Shown: positions 7,543 through 17,634, counted from the stretch's first letter. The stretch: 59,629 nt of DNA from an uncultured Clostridia bacterium (GCA_944384855.1 CALWUY010000014.1:1-59629); one strand, 5' to 3'. Notes: generated by a model from the letters alone, not told the origin. Translations and numbers: made by a program.

Positions 7543-9636
7543 ATGCAGAGAATTGAACAGCTGCGCAAATTGCCTTTGAAGAGCAGTATTTGCCCTGATG
7601 AATTTTTTTACATATTTTTTAAGAACTATCTGAAAAAGACGGACAAAATAGACGCCGAAGTCTATGCCGATGCGTTTTATGACGCATTTTCACATCTTAC
7701 TCCCTGCATAACGGAGGGAGAACTGATAGTAGGTAAGTGCGACGATACCTTAAGCAGTGAAGACCGTAAGGACTGGGAGGATAATTATCTGAATCCCGCC
7801 CTTAAAATGACCGAGGGCGCGATTTTAGGTCAGGACTCTCACATGACTATAGATTACGAACTTGTGCTCAGAGAGGGCTTAAACGGAATAATAAAGCGGA
7901 TAGACGGATACCTTGAAAACTGTGAAGAAAGCAAAAGGGTATTTTACGAATCCTGCCGGAAATGCCTGCGCGCTGTAATATGCCATTCTGAGAACTATGC
8001 TGATAAGGCAAAGGAAATGGCTGAAAACACAAATGACGCTGAGCGCCGTGAGGAATTACTTAAACTGTCCGAGATTTGCAGGAAAGTGCCGGCAAATCCG
8101 GCTGAAAATTTTTATGAAGCGGTACAGTCGGTACATTTCATAACGTATGCGCTGACAATAAATCCTTTAAGAATATACGCGCGTCAGCAGTTTCAGTTAG
8201 GTCATCCTGACAGATATCTTCTCCCTTATTATCTTAATGACATTAAAAATGGAAGTATAACTCCCGAATACGCGCAGGAGCTGCTTGATTGTCTTTCCAT
8301 TCAGATAAATAACAGGGTGCCGAACGGTCTTTCGTCAGGGTATATGGTAGGCGGAAGAGACGAAAAGGGAAATATCGTGCAAAACGATCTTACGATGATG
8401 TGCATGCAGGTCATTGACGATATAAGGCTTGTTTATCCTTCGGTGGGACTTTGCTGGACAGAGGGTATGGATAAGAAATATCTTGAGAAAGCCTGCGAAA
8501 TACTCTCCCACGGACGTTCTCACCCGGCTATATTCAACGATGATGTGATTACCAAGGGACTTTTAAGTTACGGAGTCCCGGAAGAACAGGCGCACAGTTA
8601 TATTCACAGCACCTGCGTAGAGATTACGCCGGTAGCGTCTTCTAACGTATGGGTAGCAAGTCCGTATACAAATATGGCCCAGCTGTTGCTTGACTGTATG
8701 GACAGGGAATATGACAGCTTTGACAGTCTTATGCAGGCGCTGTTTGAAAGGCTGGACAAAAGCATAAAGGATAATTTCGAACAGCAGAATGAAATGCGCA
8801 GAATACGTATGGAACAGTCCATTAACCCGCTGCTTTCGTGTGTAGTCAACGATTGTCTTAAAGAAGGTCTTGATATTGAGCAGGGCGGCGCCCGCTATAA
8901 CTGGATAACTCCGAGCTTTGTCGGAATGGCAAACCTTGTCGATTCATTGTATGTAATCAACAAGATAATATTTGAAGATAAAGAAATGACCATGGGAAGA
9001 TTCAGGGAGATACTCGACAGTAATTTTGAGGGTGAGGAGCCGTTCCGTCAGAAAGTGTCCAACAAGATAGCCAAGTACGGCAACGACATAGATGATGTTG
9101 ACTGTTACTTTAATAAGATTGTCAGTCATATAATAAATGAATGCAAGAAGTATAAGGGTATGCATAAAAACGGCAACCTTATTCCCAGTGTGTTCTGCTG
9201 GATCATGCATGAATTTTTCGGCAGGGATACGGGCGCCACTCCCGACGGCAGACTCGCGGGATTTCCTTTGGGCGACGGTTCGGGACCCTGCCAGGGCAGA
9301 GAGATGAACGGGCCGACGGCTTCGATTATATCTTCTACCAAATGGGAGCATTACCAGTTGATAGGCGGAGTAGCGGTCAATATGAAGTTTTCGAAGAAGT
9401 CGCTGGGTGAGCAGTCGCTTATCACTATGCGCAATATTATAGAGACATTTCTTAAACGCGGCGGCTTTGAAATACAGATAAATGTAATTGATAAGGAAAC
9501 ACTTGAAAAAGCCAGAATAAATCCCGAAGCTTACCGTGACCTTGTGGTGAGAATAGGAGGGTACAGCGATTATTTTGTGAAGCTTTCTGAAAATATGCAG
9601 GCCGAGGTTATACTCAGGACAGAACATAATATTTAA
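7543..9636 (+). CDS. Glycyl radical enzyme of unknown substrate
   Basis: This gene encodes 697 residues. The active-site cysteine is Cys358, in a C-V-E motif (STCVEITP) typical of dehydratase/lyase-type glycyl radical enzymes and unlike the Cys-Cys pair of pyruvate formate-lyase. The glycyl radical site is RIGGYS, with Gly673 the likely radical carrier about 25 residues from the end. Members are usually 750-850 residues, so this one is short. Such enzymes need a radical-SAM activase, but none is encoded in this window. The neighbouring Fe-S aldo/keto reductase might act on its aldehyde product (inference). AGGGAG precedes the ATG. The substrate cannot be read from the sequence. Confidence 0.88.
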   Translation: MQRIEQLRKLPLKSSICPDEFFYIFFKNYLKKTDKIDAEVYADAFYDAFSHLTPCITEGELIVGKCDDTLSSEDRKDWEDNYLNPALKMTEGAILGQDSHMTIDYELVLREGLNGIIKRIDGYLENCEESKRVFYESCRKCLRAVICHSENYADKAKEMAENTNDAERREELLKLSEICRKVPANPAENFYEAVQSVHFITYALTINPLRIYARQQFQLGHPDRYLLPYYLNDIKNGSITPEYAQELLDCLSIQINNRVPNGLSSGYMVGGRDEKGNIVQNDLTMMCMQVIDDIRLVYPSVGLCWTEGMDKKYLEKACEILSHGRSHPAIFNDDVITKGLLSYGVPEEQAHSYIHSTCVEITPVASSNVWVASPYTNMAQLLLDCMDREYDSFDSLMQALFERLDKSIKDNFEQQNEMRRIRMEQSINPLLSCVVNDCLKEGLDIEQGGARYNWITPSFVGMANLVDSLYVINKIIFEDKEMTMGRFREILDSNFEGEEPFRQKVSNKIAKYGNDIDDVDCYFNKIVSHIINECKKYKGMHKNGNLIPSVFCWIMHEFFGRDTGATPDGRLAGFPLGDGSGPCQGREMNGPTASIISSTKWEHYQLIGGVAVNMKFSKKSLGEQSLITMRNIIETFLKRGGFEIQINVIDKETLEKARINPEAYRDLVVRIGGYSDYFVKLSENMQAEVILRTEHNI

Positions 9637-9650
9637 GCGGTTTTAGAATA

Positions 9651-9690
9651 AAAAGCCTTTGCCCGAAATATATCGGGCAAAGGCTTTTTT
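9651..9690. terminator. Bidirectional terminator between convergent genes
   Basis: A perfect 16-bp inverted repeat (9651-9666 with 9673-9688) with a 6-base loop has A and T tracts at the ends. It lies between the convergent glycyl radical enzyme and second AraC genes. Confidence 0.92.
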
Positions 9691-9696
9691 ATACAA

Positions 9697-10464
9697 TCAG
9701 TCCTTTAAGCTATGCCGGTATTCGACCGGAGTTATTTTGTAATAGTTTTTAAAATTGCGGTTAAAGCTTCTGAGCGATGTGTATCCGCTTTCGTAGGCGC
9801 ACTGAATTATCGGGACGTTGAAATTTTCCATAAGATAGCATGCGTGGCTTAATCTGCTGTGGTTTACGTATGAATTAAAGGATATACCGACTATTCTGCG
9901 AAAATATCTTGAAAGATAAGAATAGTCATATCCCGTATTTTTAGCAAGCAGGGCAAGCGAGCAGTCTTTTTTGTAATTCATTTCCACAAAGGAGAATATT
10001 TTGTAAAGCAGATCGTCTTTATCATACTGTTTCGGCTTATACTCGGCTGTTTTTTCAAATTGGGCGCACAGTGAATACAGTACGCCTTTTCTTTCGGCGG
10101 TTTTTGACTGCGGTGTAAGATTGCTGATTGCATTTATTAGGTATGCGTCAGGTCTGAATTTGTTGTTGACAGGTATTTTACCTTCGAGCTTTGAAGAAAA
10201 AGCCTGAACTAATTTAGGTGAAAAAATGCACAGCATGTGCCTGCTGTTATCTGAGTGCAGGGAATGAATTTGATTCGGAAATATCAAGAGAGCTTCATCT
10301 TTGCAGAGTAAAAATTCTCTGCGGTCAACGGTTATCTGCATTTCGCCCGAAAGAACGGTTATAATTTCAAAGCATTGATGCAGATGTGGCTGGAAACTGA
10401 AATTTTCTCCTTTTTCGATTTTCAGATAGTCCGGCGATCCCAAATGATTGAACTCATATAACAT
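9697..10464 (-). CDS. AraC-family regulator with cupin domain
   Basis: This gene encodes 255 residues. The N-terminal cupin (QPHLHQCFEIITVLSGEMQI, ALLIFPNQIHSLHS) probably senses a sugar. The C-terminal AraC domain is complete (LLAKNTGYDYSYLSRYFRRI, then CAYESGYTSLRSFNRNFKNY with the ITPVEYR ending). AAGGACG lies before the ATG. It is divergent from xylB-xylA with about 130 bp between starts, so a role as xylose-operon activator is likely but inferred from position. Confidence 0.9.
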   Translation of the reverse strand: MLYEFNHLGSPDYLKIEKGENFSFQPHLHQCFEIITVLSGEMQITVDRREFLLCKDEALLIFPNQIHSLHSDNSRHMLCIFSPKLVQAFSSKLEGKIPVNNKFRPDAYLINAISNLTPQSKTAERKGVLYSLCAQFEKTAEYKPKQYDKDDLLYKIFSFVEMNYKKDCSLALLAKNTGYDYSYLSRYFRRIVGISFNSYVNHSRLSHACYLMENFNVPIIQCAYESGYTSLRSFNRNFKNYYKITPVEYRHSLKD

Positions 10465-10516
10465 ATAAATACGTCCTTAAAGTCAAATTTTGTCTATTAA
10501 TTGTAACTGATTTTGC

Positions 10517-10545
10517 TTGAAATGTCAAATATATTGCAATATAAT
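10517..10545 (+). promoter_or_regulatory. Putative sigma-70 promoter of xylBA
   Basis: TTGAAA at 10517-10522 and TATAAT at 10540-10545 are separated by 17 bases. The site is about 50 bases upstream of the xylB start and divergent to the AraC gene. Confidence 0.7.
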
Positions 10546-10595
10546 TAAAGAAAACTATAAAAAACTGATCTTTGAAGCGTAAAAGGAGGAATAAG

Positions 10596-12074
10596 ATGAG
10601 ATATTATATAGGCGCGGATCTTGGAACATCTGCGCTAAAACTGCTGTTAGTCGACAGTGAAGGAAAAATCGAAAATACGGTTTCGGTAAGTTATCCGGTA
10701 GATTTCCCGCATCCGGCGTGGAGCGAGCAGTCGCCCGAGGAATGGCGGAAAGCCTTGTTTTCTGGAATAAGACAGCTCACGGCACAGTATGACAAATCAC
10801 TGATCAAAGGTATCGGCGTAGGCGGTCAGATGCACGGTCTCGTAATCCTTGACAGCAACGATGAGGTTATACGTCCGGCGATACTTTGGAACGACGGCAG
10901 AACATATAAAGAAACCGAATACCTTAACAATATTATAGGTAAGGAAAAGCTTTCGGAATATACCGCGAATATCGCGTTTGCCGGATTTACAGCGCCTAAG
11001 CTGTTGTGGCTCAGGAATAATGAGCCTGAGAATTTCGGTAAAATCAGCAAGATAATGCTGCCGAAAGATTACCTCAATTACATTCTGACAGGGGTGCACT
11101 GCACCGATTATTCAGACGCTTCGGGGCTGTTGCTGCTTGATGTAAAGAATAAACGCTGGTCGAAGCAGATGCTTGATATCTGCGGAATAAAGGAAGAACA
11201 GATGCCGAAACTTTACGAAAGCTATGAAAAGGCAGGAGTGATACTGCCCGGGATAGCAGAAGAACTCGGTCTTGAAAAAGGTGTTACGGTTGTAGCCGGG
11301 GCAGGCGACAATGCCGCGGCGGCGGTGGGAACCGGTACGGTATCTGACGGCAAGTGCAATATATCGCTGGGCACATCAGGAACTATATTTATTTCATCTG
11401 ACAGCTTTTCGGTTGATCCGTATAACGCGCTTCATTCATTCTGCCACGCGGACGGCGGATATCATCTTATGGGGTGCATGCTGTCTGCCGCTTCATGCAA
11501 CAAATGGTTTTGTGAGGATATTTTAAAAACGTCAGACTATGCGTCAGAGCAGGAGAATATAACCGACGAGAAATTAGGAAACAACGATGTGTTTTTCCTG
11601 CCGTATCTTATGGGAGAGAGAAGTCCGATAAACGATACCGACGCCAGAGGCACATTTACGGGGCTTCGTATGGATACAAAGCGGTCGGATATGGTACAGG
11701 CTGTACTTGAGGGAGTGGCGTTTGCCATAAGAGACAGCTTTGAGGTAGCTAAGAATTCAGGCATAAAAATCGAGTTCAGCGGTCTCTGCGGCGGGGGAGC
11801 AAAGTCTCCGCTGTGGCAAAAGATAATATGTAATGTACTTAATATAAAGATAGCAATTCCGCAGGCGGAAGAGGGACCGGGATACGGGGGAGCGATTCTC
11901 GCGATGGTAGGCGACGGGGAATATGCCTCCGTTAAAGACTGCTGTGAGAAATTAGTCAAGATAAAAAAGGTTTTGACTCCCGACAGTGAAATTGCCGCGA
12001 GGTACGAAGAAAAGTACAGAAAATTCAGTAAAATATATCCTGCCATGAAGGAATTATTTAAAGAAATAAAGTGA
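10596..12074 (+). CDS. xylB: Xylulokinase
   Basis: Start ATG 10596 follows an AAAGGAGG site and gives 492 residues, normal for the family. FGGY-kinase hallmarks are visible: [17 protein letters not shown] at the N-terminus (phosphate-binding loop), [10 protein letters not shown] (sugar site), and [11 protein letters not shown] plus [13 protein letters not shown] in the ATP-binding half. It phosphorylates D-xylulose to xylulose 5-phosphate in the cytoplasm. Its stop overlaps the Shine-Dalgarno of xylA, so the two are translationally coupled. The adjacent isomerase makes the xylulose assignment firm over other sugar kinases. Confidence 0.95.
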   Translation: MRYYIGADLGTSALKLLLVDSEGKIENTVSVSYPVDFPHPAWSEQSPEEWRKALFSGIRQLTAQYDKSLIKGIGVGGQMHGLVILDSNDEVIRPAILWNDGRTYKETEYLNNIIGKEKLSEYTANIAFAGFTAPKLLWLRNNEPENFGKISKIMLPKDYLNYILTGVHCTDYSDASGLLLLDVKNKRWSKQMLDICGIKEEQMPKLYESYEKAGVILPGIAEELGLEKGVTVVAGAGDNAAAAVGTGTVSDGKCNISLGTSGTIFISSDSFSVDPYNALHSFCHADGGYHLMGCMLSAASCNKWFCEDILKTSDYASEQENITDEKLGNNDVFFLPYLMGERSPINDTDARGTFTGLRMDTKRSDMVQAVLEGVAFAIRDSFEVAKNSGIKIEFSGLCGGGAKSPLWQKIICNVLNIKIAIPQAEEGPGYGGAILAMVGDGEYASVKDCCEKLVKIKKVLTPDSEIAARYEEKYRKFSKIYPAMKELFKEIK

Positions 12075-12085
12075 GGTATTTTGAA

Positions 12086-13405
12086 ATGAGCGAAATTTTT
12101 CCGAATATCAAAAAGGTAGAGTTTGAAGGTAAGAACAGCAAAAATCCGCTGGCTTTCAAGTATTATGATGCTGACCGTGTTATAATGGGCAAGCCTATGA
12201 GAGAGCATTTGCCGTTTGCCATGGCGTGGTGGCATAATCTATGCGCATGCGGAACCGATATGTTCGGCAGGGATACTGCGGATAAATCGTTCGGAGCCGA
12301 AAAGGGCACAATGGACCACGCGAAGGCAAAGGTTGACGCGGGCTTTGAGTTTATGCAGAAGTTAGGTATAGAGTATTTCTGTTTTCACGATGTTGACCTG
12401 GTGCCGGAAGCCGATGACATCAAGGAAACCAACCGCCGTCTTGACATAATTACCGACTATATTCTTGAGAAGATGAAGCAGACCGGAATCAAATGCCTGT
12501 GGGGAACAGCGAATATGTTCTCAAATCCCCGCTTTATGAACGGAGCCGGAAGCACCAACTCTGCCGATGTATACTGCTTTGCGGCGGCGCAAATCAAAAA
12601 AGCGCTTGAGCTGACCGTTAAATTAGGCGGTAAAGGATATGTATTCTGGGGCGGCAGAGAAGGATACGAAACCCTGCTTAACACAGATGTGAAGTTTGAG
12701 CAGGAAAACATAGCGAATCTTATGAAAATGGCGGTAGAATACGGAAGGTCGATCGGGTTCAAGGGTGATTTCTACATAGAGCCTAAGCCGAAGGAGCCGA
12801 TGAAGCATCAGTACGATTTTGACGCCGCGACTGCCATAGGATTTATAAGACAGTACGGACTTGACAAGGATTTCAAGCTTAATATAGAAGCAAACCATGC
12901 TACGCTTGCGGGACATACTTTCCAGCATGACCTGAGAATATCCGCGATAAACGGAATGTTGGGTTCGATTGACGCCAACCAGGGGGATTATCTTTTAGGC
13001 TGGGATACCGATGAATTTCCGTCGAACGTATACGAGGCGACGATGTGTATGTATGAGGTATTAAAGGCCGGCGGACTTACCGGAGGATTTAATTTTGATT
13101 CCAAAACCAGACGTCCGAGTTATACCGAAGAGGATATGTTCGAGGCTTATATCTTAGGTATGGATACTTTTGCTCTGGGACTTATAAAGGCGGCAGAAAT
13201 TATTGAGGACGGAAGAATCGATAATTTCGTAAAAGAGAGATACGCAAGCTTCAATGAAGGTATCGGCAAAAAAATAAGAGAAGGAAAGACAAATCTTTGC
13301 GAACTGGCGGAGGCTGCCGAAGAAATGGGAGCGCCCCAACTTCCGGGAAGCGGCAGACAGGAGTATCTGAATGCCGTACTCAACGATATTCTTTTCGGAC
13401 GGTAA
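12086..13405 (+). CDS. xylA: Xylose isomerase
   Basis: Start ATG 12086 follows GTGAGG at 12071-12076, giving 439 residues, the usual length for the long (class II) enzymes. Hallmarks are FCFHDVDL with the catalytic His, [12 protein letters not shown], the metal-site region [27 protein letters not shown], and [17 protein letters not shown]. It converts D-xylose to D-xylulose in the cytoplasm and needs two divalent metals. It lies directly after xylB. No clear terminator follows before the ECF gene promoter. Confidence 0.97.
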   Translation: MSEIFPNIKKVEFEGKNSKNPLAFKYYDADRVIMGKPMREHLPFAMAWWHNLCACGTDMFGRDTADKSFGAEKGTMDHAKAKVDAGFEFMQKLGIEYFCFHDVDLVPEADDIKETNRRLDIITDYILEKMKQTGIKCLWGTANMFSNPRFMNGAGSTNSADVYCFAAAQIKKALELTVKLGGKGYVFWGGREGYETLLNTDVKFEQENIANLMKMAVEYGRSIGFKGDFYIEPKPKEPMKHQYDFDAATAIGFIRQYGLDKDFKLNIEANHATLAGHTFQHDLRISAINGMLGSIDANQGDYLLGWDTDEFPSNVYEATMCMYEVLKAGGLTGGFNFDSKTRRPSYTEEDMFEAYILGMDTFALGLIKAAEIIEDGRIDNFVKERYASFNEGIGKKIREGKTNLCELAEAAEEMGAPQLPGSGRQEYLNAVLNDILFGR

Positions 13406-13463
13406 ACCTGCGCGCATCAACAGTCTGCATAAGTAAATAGCTTAAGGAAAAGTGATTTCCAAT

Positions 13464-13492
13464 TTGACTTACAAAACCGTGTGTGATATAAT
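13464..13492 (+). promoter_or_regulatory. Putative sigma-70 promoter of ECF S-component gene
   Basis: TTGACT at 13464-13469 and TATAAT at 13487-13492 are separated by 17 bases. The site is about 30 bases before the S-component start and separates that gene from xylBA. Confidence 0.7.
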
Positions 13493-13524
13493 AATACGAA
13501 AATTACATTCAGAGGAGTGCAAAT

Positions 13525-14088
13525 ATGCAGACAATTGCTTTGAAACAAAACAAAAAACTTTCTTTTAAGGCACAGACAGCAGCGGCGGCTATAGCTATTG
13601 TTTCGGCTGTGGTACTGCCTCAGCTGTTTCACCTTATGGGTTTAATATCAGGCACGGGAGCGGCACTGGGAGAAACCTTTTTGCCGATGCATCTGCCTAT
13701 AATAGCGGCAGGTCTTTTTGCCGGTCCCTGCGCGGGCGCCGCAGCGGGTATTGTAAGTCCGCTTATAAGTTTTGCGCTTACCGGTATGCCTGCTGCCTCA
13801 ATGCTTCCCTTTATGATGATAGAACTCTGTGTATACGGTTTTGCTTCGGGAGCTTTGCGTAATGTAAAAATGCCTGTAATACTAAAGGTTGTGATAGCGC
13901 AGGTTGCGGGCAGAGCGGTAAGAGCTGCGGCAATTCTGATAGCGTTTTACGGTTTTGAGAGCACTGCGGTACCGGTATCAGTAATATGGAACAGCATACT
14001 TACAGGGATATTCGGTATAGTTTTGCAATGGGTGATTTTGCCTTTGGCAGTTTATCGCTTTGAAAAATCAAATGAAAATGACAGATGA
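13525..14088 (+). CDS. ECF transporter S component (vitamin-type, substrate unknown)
   Basis: This gene encodes 187 residues with about five to six hydrophobic segments. The pattern resembles S components of energy-coupling factor transporters: an N-terminal helix, a GETFLPMHLPIIAAGLFAGP loop with small residues, and GAAAGIVSPLISFALTGMP. S components capture a vitamin or metal in the membrane and borrow a shared EcfA-EcfA'-EcfT module, which is not in this window. The substrate cannot be deduced, and no riboswitch is visible upstream. GAGGAG lies before the ATG. The 3' end overlaps the DUF1893 gene. Confidence 0.8.
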   Translation: MQTIALKQNKKLSFKAQTAAAAIAIVSAVVLPQLFHLMGLISGTGAALGETFLPMHLPIIAAGLFAGPCAGAAAGIVSPLISFALTGMPAASMLPFMMIELCVYGFASGALRNVKMPVILKVVIAQVAGRAVRAAAILIAFYGFESTAVPVSVIWNSILTGIFGIVLQWVILPLAVYRFEKSNENDR

Positions 14089-14503
14089 TCTGGCAGCCGC
14101 AAAACAGCTTCTGGAAGAAGGAAAATATACATGTGCGGCTGTAAAGGGAGAAAATAAATATACTTCGTCAGAGCGTGGGGTAAAGCCTTTGCTTGACTGG
14201 TATGAAAAGGGTATCAGTCTTAAAGGATACAGCGCGGCTGACAAGGTTGTAGGCAAGGCGGCGGCATTTCTTTATGTACTGCTTGAGGTTAAAGAGGTTT
14301 ATTCCTGCGTAATGAGCAGACATGCCGAAAAGGTGCTTACTGACAATAAGATACAGGTAAGGTATGACTGCATGGCGGACTCAATAAGGAACCGCACCAA
14401 TACGGGTTTTTGTCCTATGGAGCAGGCGACAAAGGATATCGATGATGCCTATAAAGCGTTAGATGCGATAAAAGAGACGCTTAAAAGACTGTCTGAAAAA
14501 TAA
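14072..14503 (+). CDS. DUF1893 protein (deaminase-like fold)
   Basis: About 143 residues from ATG 14072; ATG 14078 is also possible. The gene overlaps the S-component gene by 17 bases, implying translational coupling. The sequence (SERGVKPLLDWYEKG, ADKVVGKAAAFLYVLLEV, SRHAEKVL, GFCPMEQA) matches DUF1893, a family whose solved member (TM1506) has a cytidine-deaminase-like fold. The HAE and CPME motifs are suggestive, but the full zinc motif of true deaminases is not present, so enzymatic activity is uncertain. Pairing with an ECF S component suggests salvage of an imported compound (inference). Confidence 0.75.
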   Translation: MKMTDDLAAAKQLLEEGKYTCAAVKGENKYTSSERGVKPLLDWYEKGISLKGYSAADKVVGKAAAFLYVLLEVKEVYSCVMSRHAEKVLTDNKIQVRYDCMADSIRNRTNTGFCPMEQATKDIDDAYKALDAIKETLKRLSEK

Positions 14504-14506
14504 CAA

Positions 14507-14546
14507 AAAGCTCCGGAAATATATTTTTCGGGGCTTTACTGTTTTT
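14507..14546 (+). terminator. Probable terminator after DUF1893 gene
   Basis: A 9-bp stem with one G-T pair (AAAGCTCCG at 14507-14515, CGGGGCTTT at 14529-14537) is followed by a short T-rich stretch. Confidence 0.55.
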
Positions 14547-14654
14547 ATTATCCGTATTCAGTGTGTTGAAATGTTTAAGGCGGATTTATGTGTGTTTTGA
14601 GCGAAAGAAAAACATAATACGTGATTACAAAAAAATATGTGCGGAGACGATTAT

Positions 14655-15275
14655 ATGAAAGTTTTAATGATAAACGGCAGTCCGAGAGCAAACAGCAATA
14701 CCGGTATTGCCTTGGCGGAAATGGAAAAGATATTTTTAAAGAACGGTATAGAAACGGAAATTATACAGATAGGCAATATGGATATACGCGGATGTTTAGG
14801 ATGCGGATATTGTTTTAAAAACGGTAAATGCGCAATTGATGATATTGTAAACAATGAATTGGCTCCGAAGTTCGAAGAATGTGACGGACTGGTAATAGGA
14901 AGTCCTGTATTTTACGCGTCGGCAAACGGTACGCTTATATCTTTGCTTGACCGCCTTTTTTACAGCACACAGTTTAATAAAAGTATGAAAGTAGGTGCGG
15001 CGGTATGCGTGGCGCGCAGAGGCGGCTGCTCGGCTGCTTTTGACCAGCTCAATAAATATTTCACGATTTCGGGAATGCCGATAGCTTCAAGCCAGTATTG
15101 GAACAGTGTTTACGGCAGAAAAGCAGGCGAGGCGTCTGAAGACGAAGAAGGTTTGCAGACGATGAGATTTTTAGCTGAGAATATGTCTTTTTTGATTAAA
15201 AGCATCGCGCTCGGCAAGGAAAAATTCGGGATACCCGAAAAAGAAAAATGGACGCCTACTCATTTTATCAGATGA
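14655..15275 (+). CDS. FMN-dependent NAD(P)H oxidoreductase (flavodoxin fold)
   Basis: Start ATG 14655 follows GCGGAGA, giving 206 residues. The N-terminus VLMINGSPRANSNT is the FMN phosphate loop of NADPH-dependent FMN reductases, and GLVIGSPVFYASANG is the second flavin loop. The CLGCGYCFKNGKC segment resembles iron-sulfur flavoproteins, although the cysteine spacing alone does not prove a cluster. It is probably cytoplasmic and may reduce quinones, azo compounds or an iron-sulfur partner. It stands alone between two terminators. Confidence 0.85.
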   Translation: MKVLMINGSPRANSNTGIALAEMEKIFLKNGIETEIIQIGNMDIRGCLGCGYCFKNGKCAIDDIVNNELAPKFEECDGLVIGSPVFYASANGTLISLLDRLFYSTQFNKSMKVGAAVCVARRGGCSAAFDQLNKYFTISGMPIASSQYWNSVYGRKAGEASEDEEGLQTMRFLAENMSFLIKSIALGKEKFGIPEKEKWTPTHFIR

Positions 15276-15284
15276 ATTTTAATA

Positions 15285-15318
15285 AAAATCCCCGGAAGGT
15301 TAACCTTCCGGGGATTTT
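15285..15318. terminator. Strong bidirectional terminator
   Basis: A 34-base perfect palindrome centred on GTTAAC, with AAAA and TTTT ends, serves the FMN reductase gene on the plus strand. It could also stop the minus-strand GH2 transcript. Confidence 0.9.
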
Positions 15319-15474
15319 ATTCGCTTACAGGTCAGGCAAGACGTCATCCGGAGTCTTGCCTGCGGGTTAAGTTCAATATCCGGCAGGTGATACGGTGATA
15401 CAATCCTCAGCCGAATGAAAGGTTGTCAGTGAGGGCGCCCTGCAGTGCATGACAGAGGCAAGCCTTTACTGAAT

Positions 15475-17634
15475 TTATCCGTTAAGTTTTTTCTCGTTGC
15501 GCTTTTGACCGGATGCATAGACCTTTAATTTATAGCTGTTGCATGCTGCATCGCCTGATGTTTTTAACTTCAGGGTCATCACGGTATCGGATTTGCATTC
15601 GGGGACACTGAAATTCACAGTAGGTCCTAACTTGTTGGTTCGCGGCTCTACATCTCCGGTTTTCCATGATATCTGTTCGTACTCTTTGCCGTTTATTTCA
15701 ATAACGGCGGTTATTGTATCGCAAACACTGCCGGCAGAACTGTTTAAAAGCCAGAGCTGAGCTGAAAATACATCTCCGGGATTCCAGTCAAAACGCGGTA
15801 TTCTCGCGCTTGCCAAAACAGGTTTCAAAGAATCTCGCACAGCGTAATATCCGCTTTTTTTAATATTCGGATATGATATAAGACTGTTTCCTGCCGCGGT
15901 TATCCACGGTTCGTCAAAACACCAGTTTATCGCCATAGAGCAATAGGGCCATTGTTTTCTCGCTTCTTCAAAGATTGCTTTGTATCCCATCTCCTGAAGC
16001 AGAGCAGAGTTGTTAACCATTTCCTCCAAGGAACCGGGTTTACCGAAGTAATGTTCCAGCGTTGACGGAAATACCCAGCTGTCTTCTTCCCATGAGGCAA
16101 AGCCGTGATGCTCTATCCAGGCGGCAGTATCGGTTACAGGGAAAAGCTCGGACTCGGGTATGATTTTTTTAAGCTGTTCAACCGGAGCGATTGACGGCAC
16201 ACCGAATTCACTGTATGCAGTGTTTTTTGCTGAGTTCATAATCTGAAAAACGTCCTGCAGATCTTCGTGCGTGCTGCGGAAGAAATAACCGCCGTGCGCC
16301 ATTCCGAAGAGCGGAGAAGTATATAAGAAGGGTCTTTCAAAATCTTCTTCGTAACAAAGTTTATTGAGCAGTCTTAATGCGTGCGACTGTTCGGTCATAC
16401 CTGACCATTCGTTGAACAGCTCGTTTCCTCCGCACCAAAGCACTATTGAAGGATGCCTTCTCAGCTGCCGTATAACTGAGACAGCTTCACTTTTCAGCAC
16501 AGAAAGATATTTTTGAGTCCCTATGTAATTGTTGCAGGAAAGCATAAATTCCTGCCATACCATAATTCCCAGTTCATCGCATAAATTATAAAACGCCGGT
16601 TTATTGATACCTGAGCCTCCCCAGATACGCAGGATATTCATATTAGCTTCTTTAACGGCGGTAAGCAGTTCGCTGTAACGTTCCTCGGTTACCATTCCGG
16701 TAAAAAGTTCCGGGTTGACCCAGTTGGAACCCTGAGCAAAAATTCTTCTGCCGTTGAGTTCTATGGTGATAGGCGCGGGATACCTTGATTTCGGAAAATC
16801 TTTAGGTTCTGCCGTCGCTCCGGTGTTCATAACAAGCTTTACTGTCCGGAAACCTATCCTGCCGTTTACGCTGTGACCGGAAGTTTCCGCTGTATAGCTG
16901 TAAAGATATGGGTTTCCCTGTCCGTTGCACCACCAAAGATTGATATTATCAATAGTAAATTCGGGATCTGTTCCGTGATATACAACATTACCTTCGGCGT
17001 CTTTTACGGTATACGTAACGGTCTGAAGACAGTCGGTAACGAATTTAACGTCGGCAGATGTGCGTTCTTCATTCAGGGTATAGAACGGTTCACACGAATT
17101 GATATATGATGAATCACGTGTTTCTAAATATGTGTCTCTCCAGATGCCTGAAATCAGAAGTCTCGGGTTCCAGTCCCACCCATAGCAGAAAGGAGGCTTA
17201 CAGCTTTGGTCAGCCTGATCGCGGCAGTCACCGGCGCCTTCTCTTTTCGGATGCGGATGAATTATAACCGACAGCTCACAGCCTTTATATGCGGATTCGG
17301 TTATATCGATTTCAACCGGAGAAAACATTCCTTCATAGGAATAAATTATCCTGCCGTCAAGAGCAATATCAAAAATATAATCAATTCCTCCGGACACAAA
17401 CCAAAGGGATTCGCCGGCGTTTGCCGTATAGTCCAGTTTGGTTTTGTATATCCACCAATAATCCTCAATTTCCTTAAAACGTTTTACGTTATCAGAGTAC
17501 TGGAAATCTCCGTAACCGTGGCTGACAGCATAATCGTACTGTATGTTGCCGGGTACATTTGCCTTGAAGAAGTCAGATGCTGTTTTGGTTTCCGGATTAT
17601 ACTGCGCGGCGGTCCACTCTTGAATAAATTTCAT
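15475..17634 (-). CDS. GH2 beta-mannosidase-like glycosidase, cytoplasmic
   Basis: This gene encodes 719 residues with no signal peptide. Domain order is a GH2 sugar-binding jelly roll (WWIYKTKLDY, GGIDYIFDIALDG), an Ig-like domain, and a TIM barrel. The barrel has the acid/base Glu in LWCGGNE and the nucleophile Glu in AYSEFG. The WDWNPRLL and RIWGGSG segments resemble beta-mannosidases rather than beta-galactosidases. It should remove terminal beta-mannosyl (or related) units from imported oligosaccharides. The upstream minus-strand regulator gene ends 44 bp before it, so they form one operon. AAGGA lies before the ATG. Confidence 0.85.
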   Translation of the reverse strand: MKFIQEWTAAQYNPETKTASDFFKANVPGNIQYDYAVSHGYGDFQYSDNVKRFKEIEDYWWIYKTKLDYTANAGESLWFVSGGIDYIFDIALDGRIIYSYEGMFSPVEIDITESAYKGCELSVIIHPHPKREGAGDCRDQADQSCKPPFCYGWDWNPRLLISGIWRDTYLETRDSSYINSCEPFYTLNEERTSADVKFVTDCLQTVTYTVKDAEGNVVYHGTDPEFTIDNINLWWCNGQGNPYLYSYTAETSGHSVNGRIGFRTVKLVMNTGATAEPKDFPKSRYPAPITIELNGRRIFAQGSNWVNPELFTGMVTEERYSELLTAVKEANMNILRIWGGSGINKPAFYNLCDELGIMVWQEFMLSCNNYIGTQKYLSVLKSEAVSVIRQLRRHPSIVLWCGGNELFNEWSGMTEQSHALRLLNKLCYEEDFERPFLYTSPLFGMAHGGYFFRSTHEDLQDVFQIMNSAKNTAYSEFGVPSIAPVEQLKKIIPESELFPVTDTAAWIEHHGFASWEEDSWVFPSTLEHYFGKPGSLEEMVNNSALLQEMGYKAIFEEARKQWPYCSMAINWCFDEPWITAAGNSLISYPNIKKSGYYAVRDSLKPVLASARIPRFDWNPGDVFSAQLWLLNSSAGSVCDTITAVIEINGKEYEQISWKTGDVEPRTNKLGPTVNFSVPECKSDTVMTLKLKTSGDAACNSYKLKVYASGQKRNEKKLNG

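Noticed and set aside
8944-9627. 227-codon open frame opposite the glycyl radical enzyme gene
   Set aside because: The plus-strand frame has clear family motifs through this whole stretch; the antisense frame is a codon-bias shadow.
15321-15474. Frameshifted C-terminal extension of the GH2 enzyme
   Set aside because: Reading the minus strand in all frames gave stops and no recognisable domain; the segment holds only a short inverted repeat (GGCAAGAC/GTCTTGCC).
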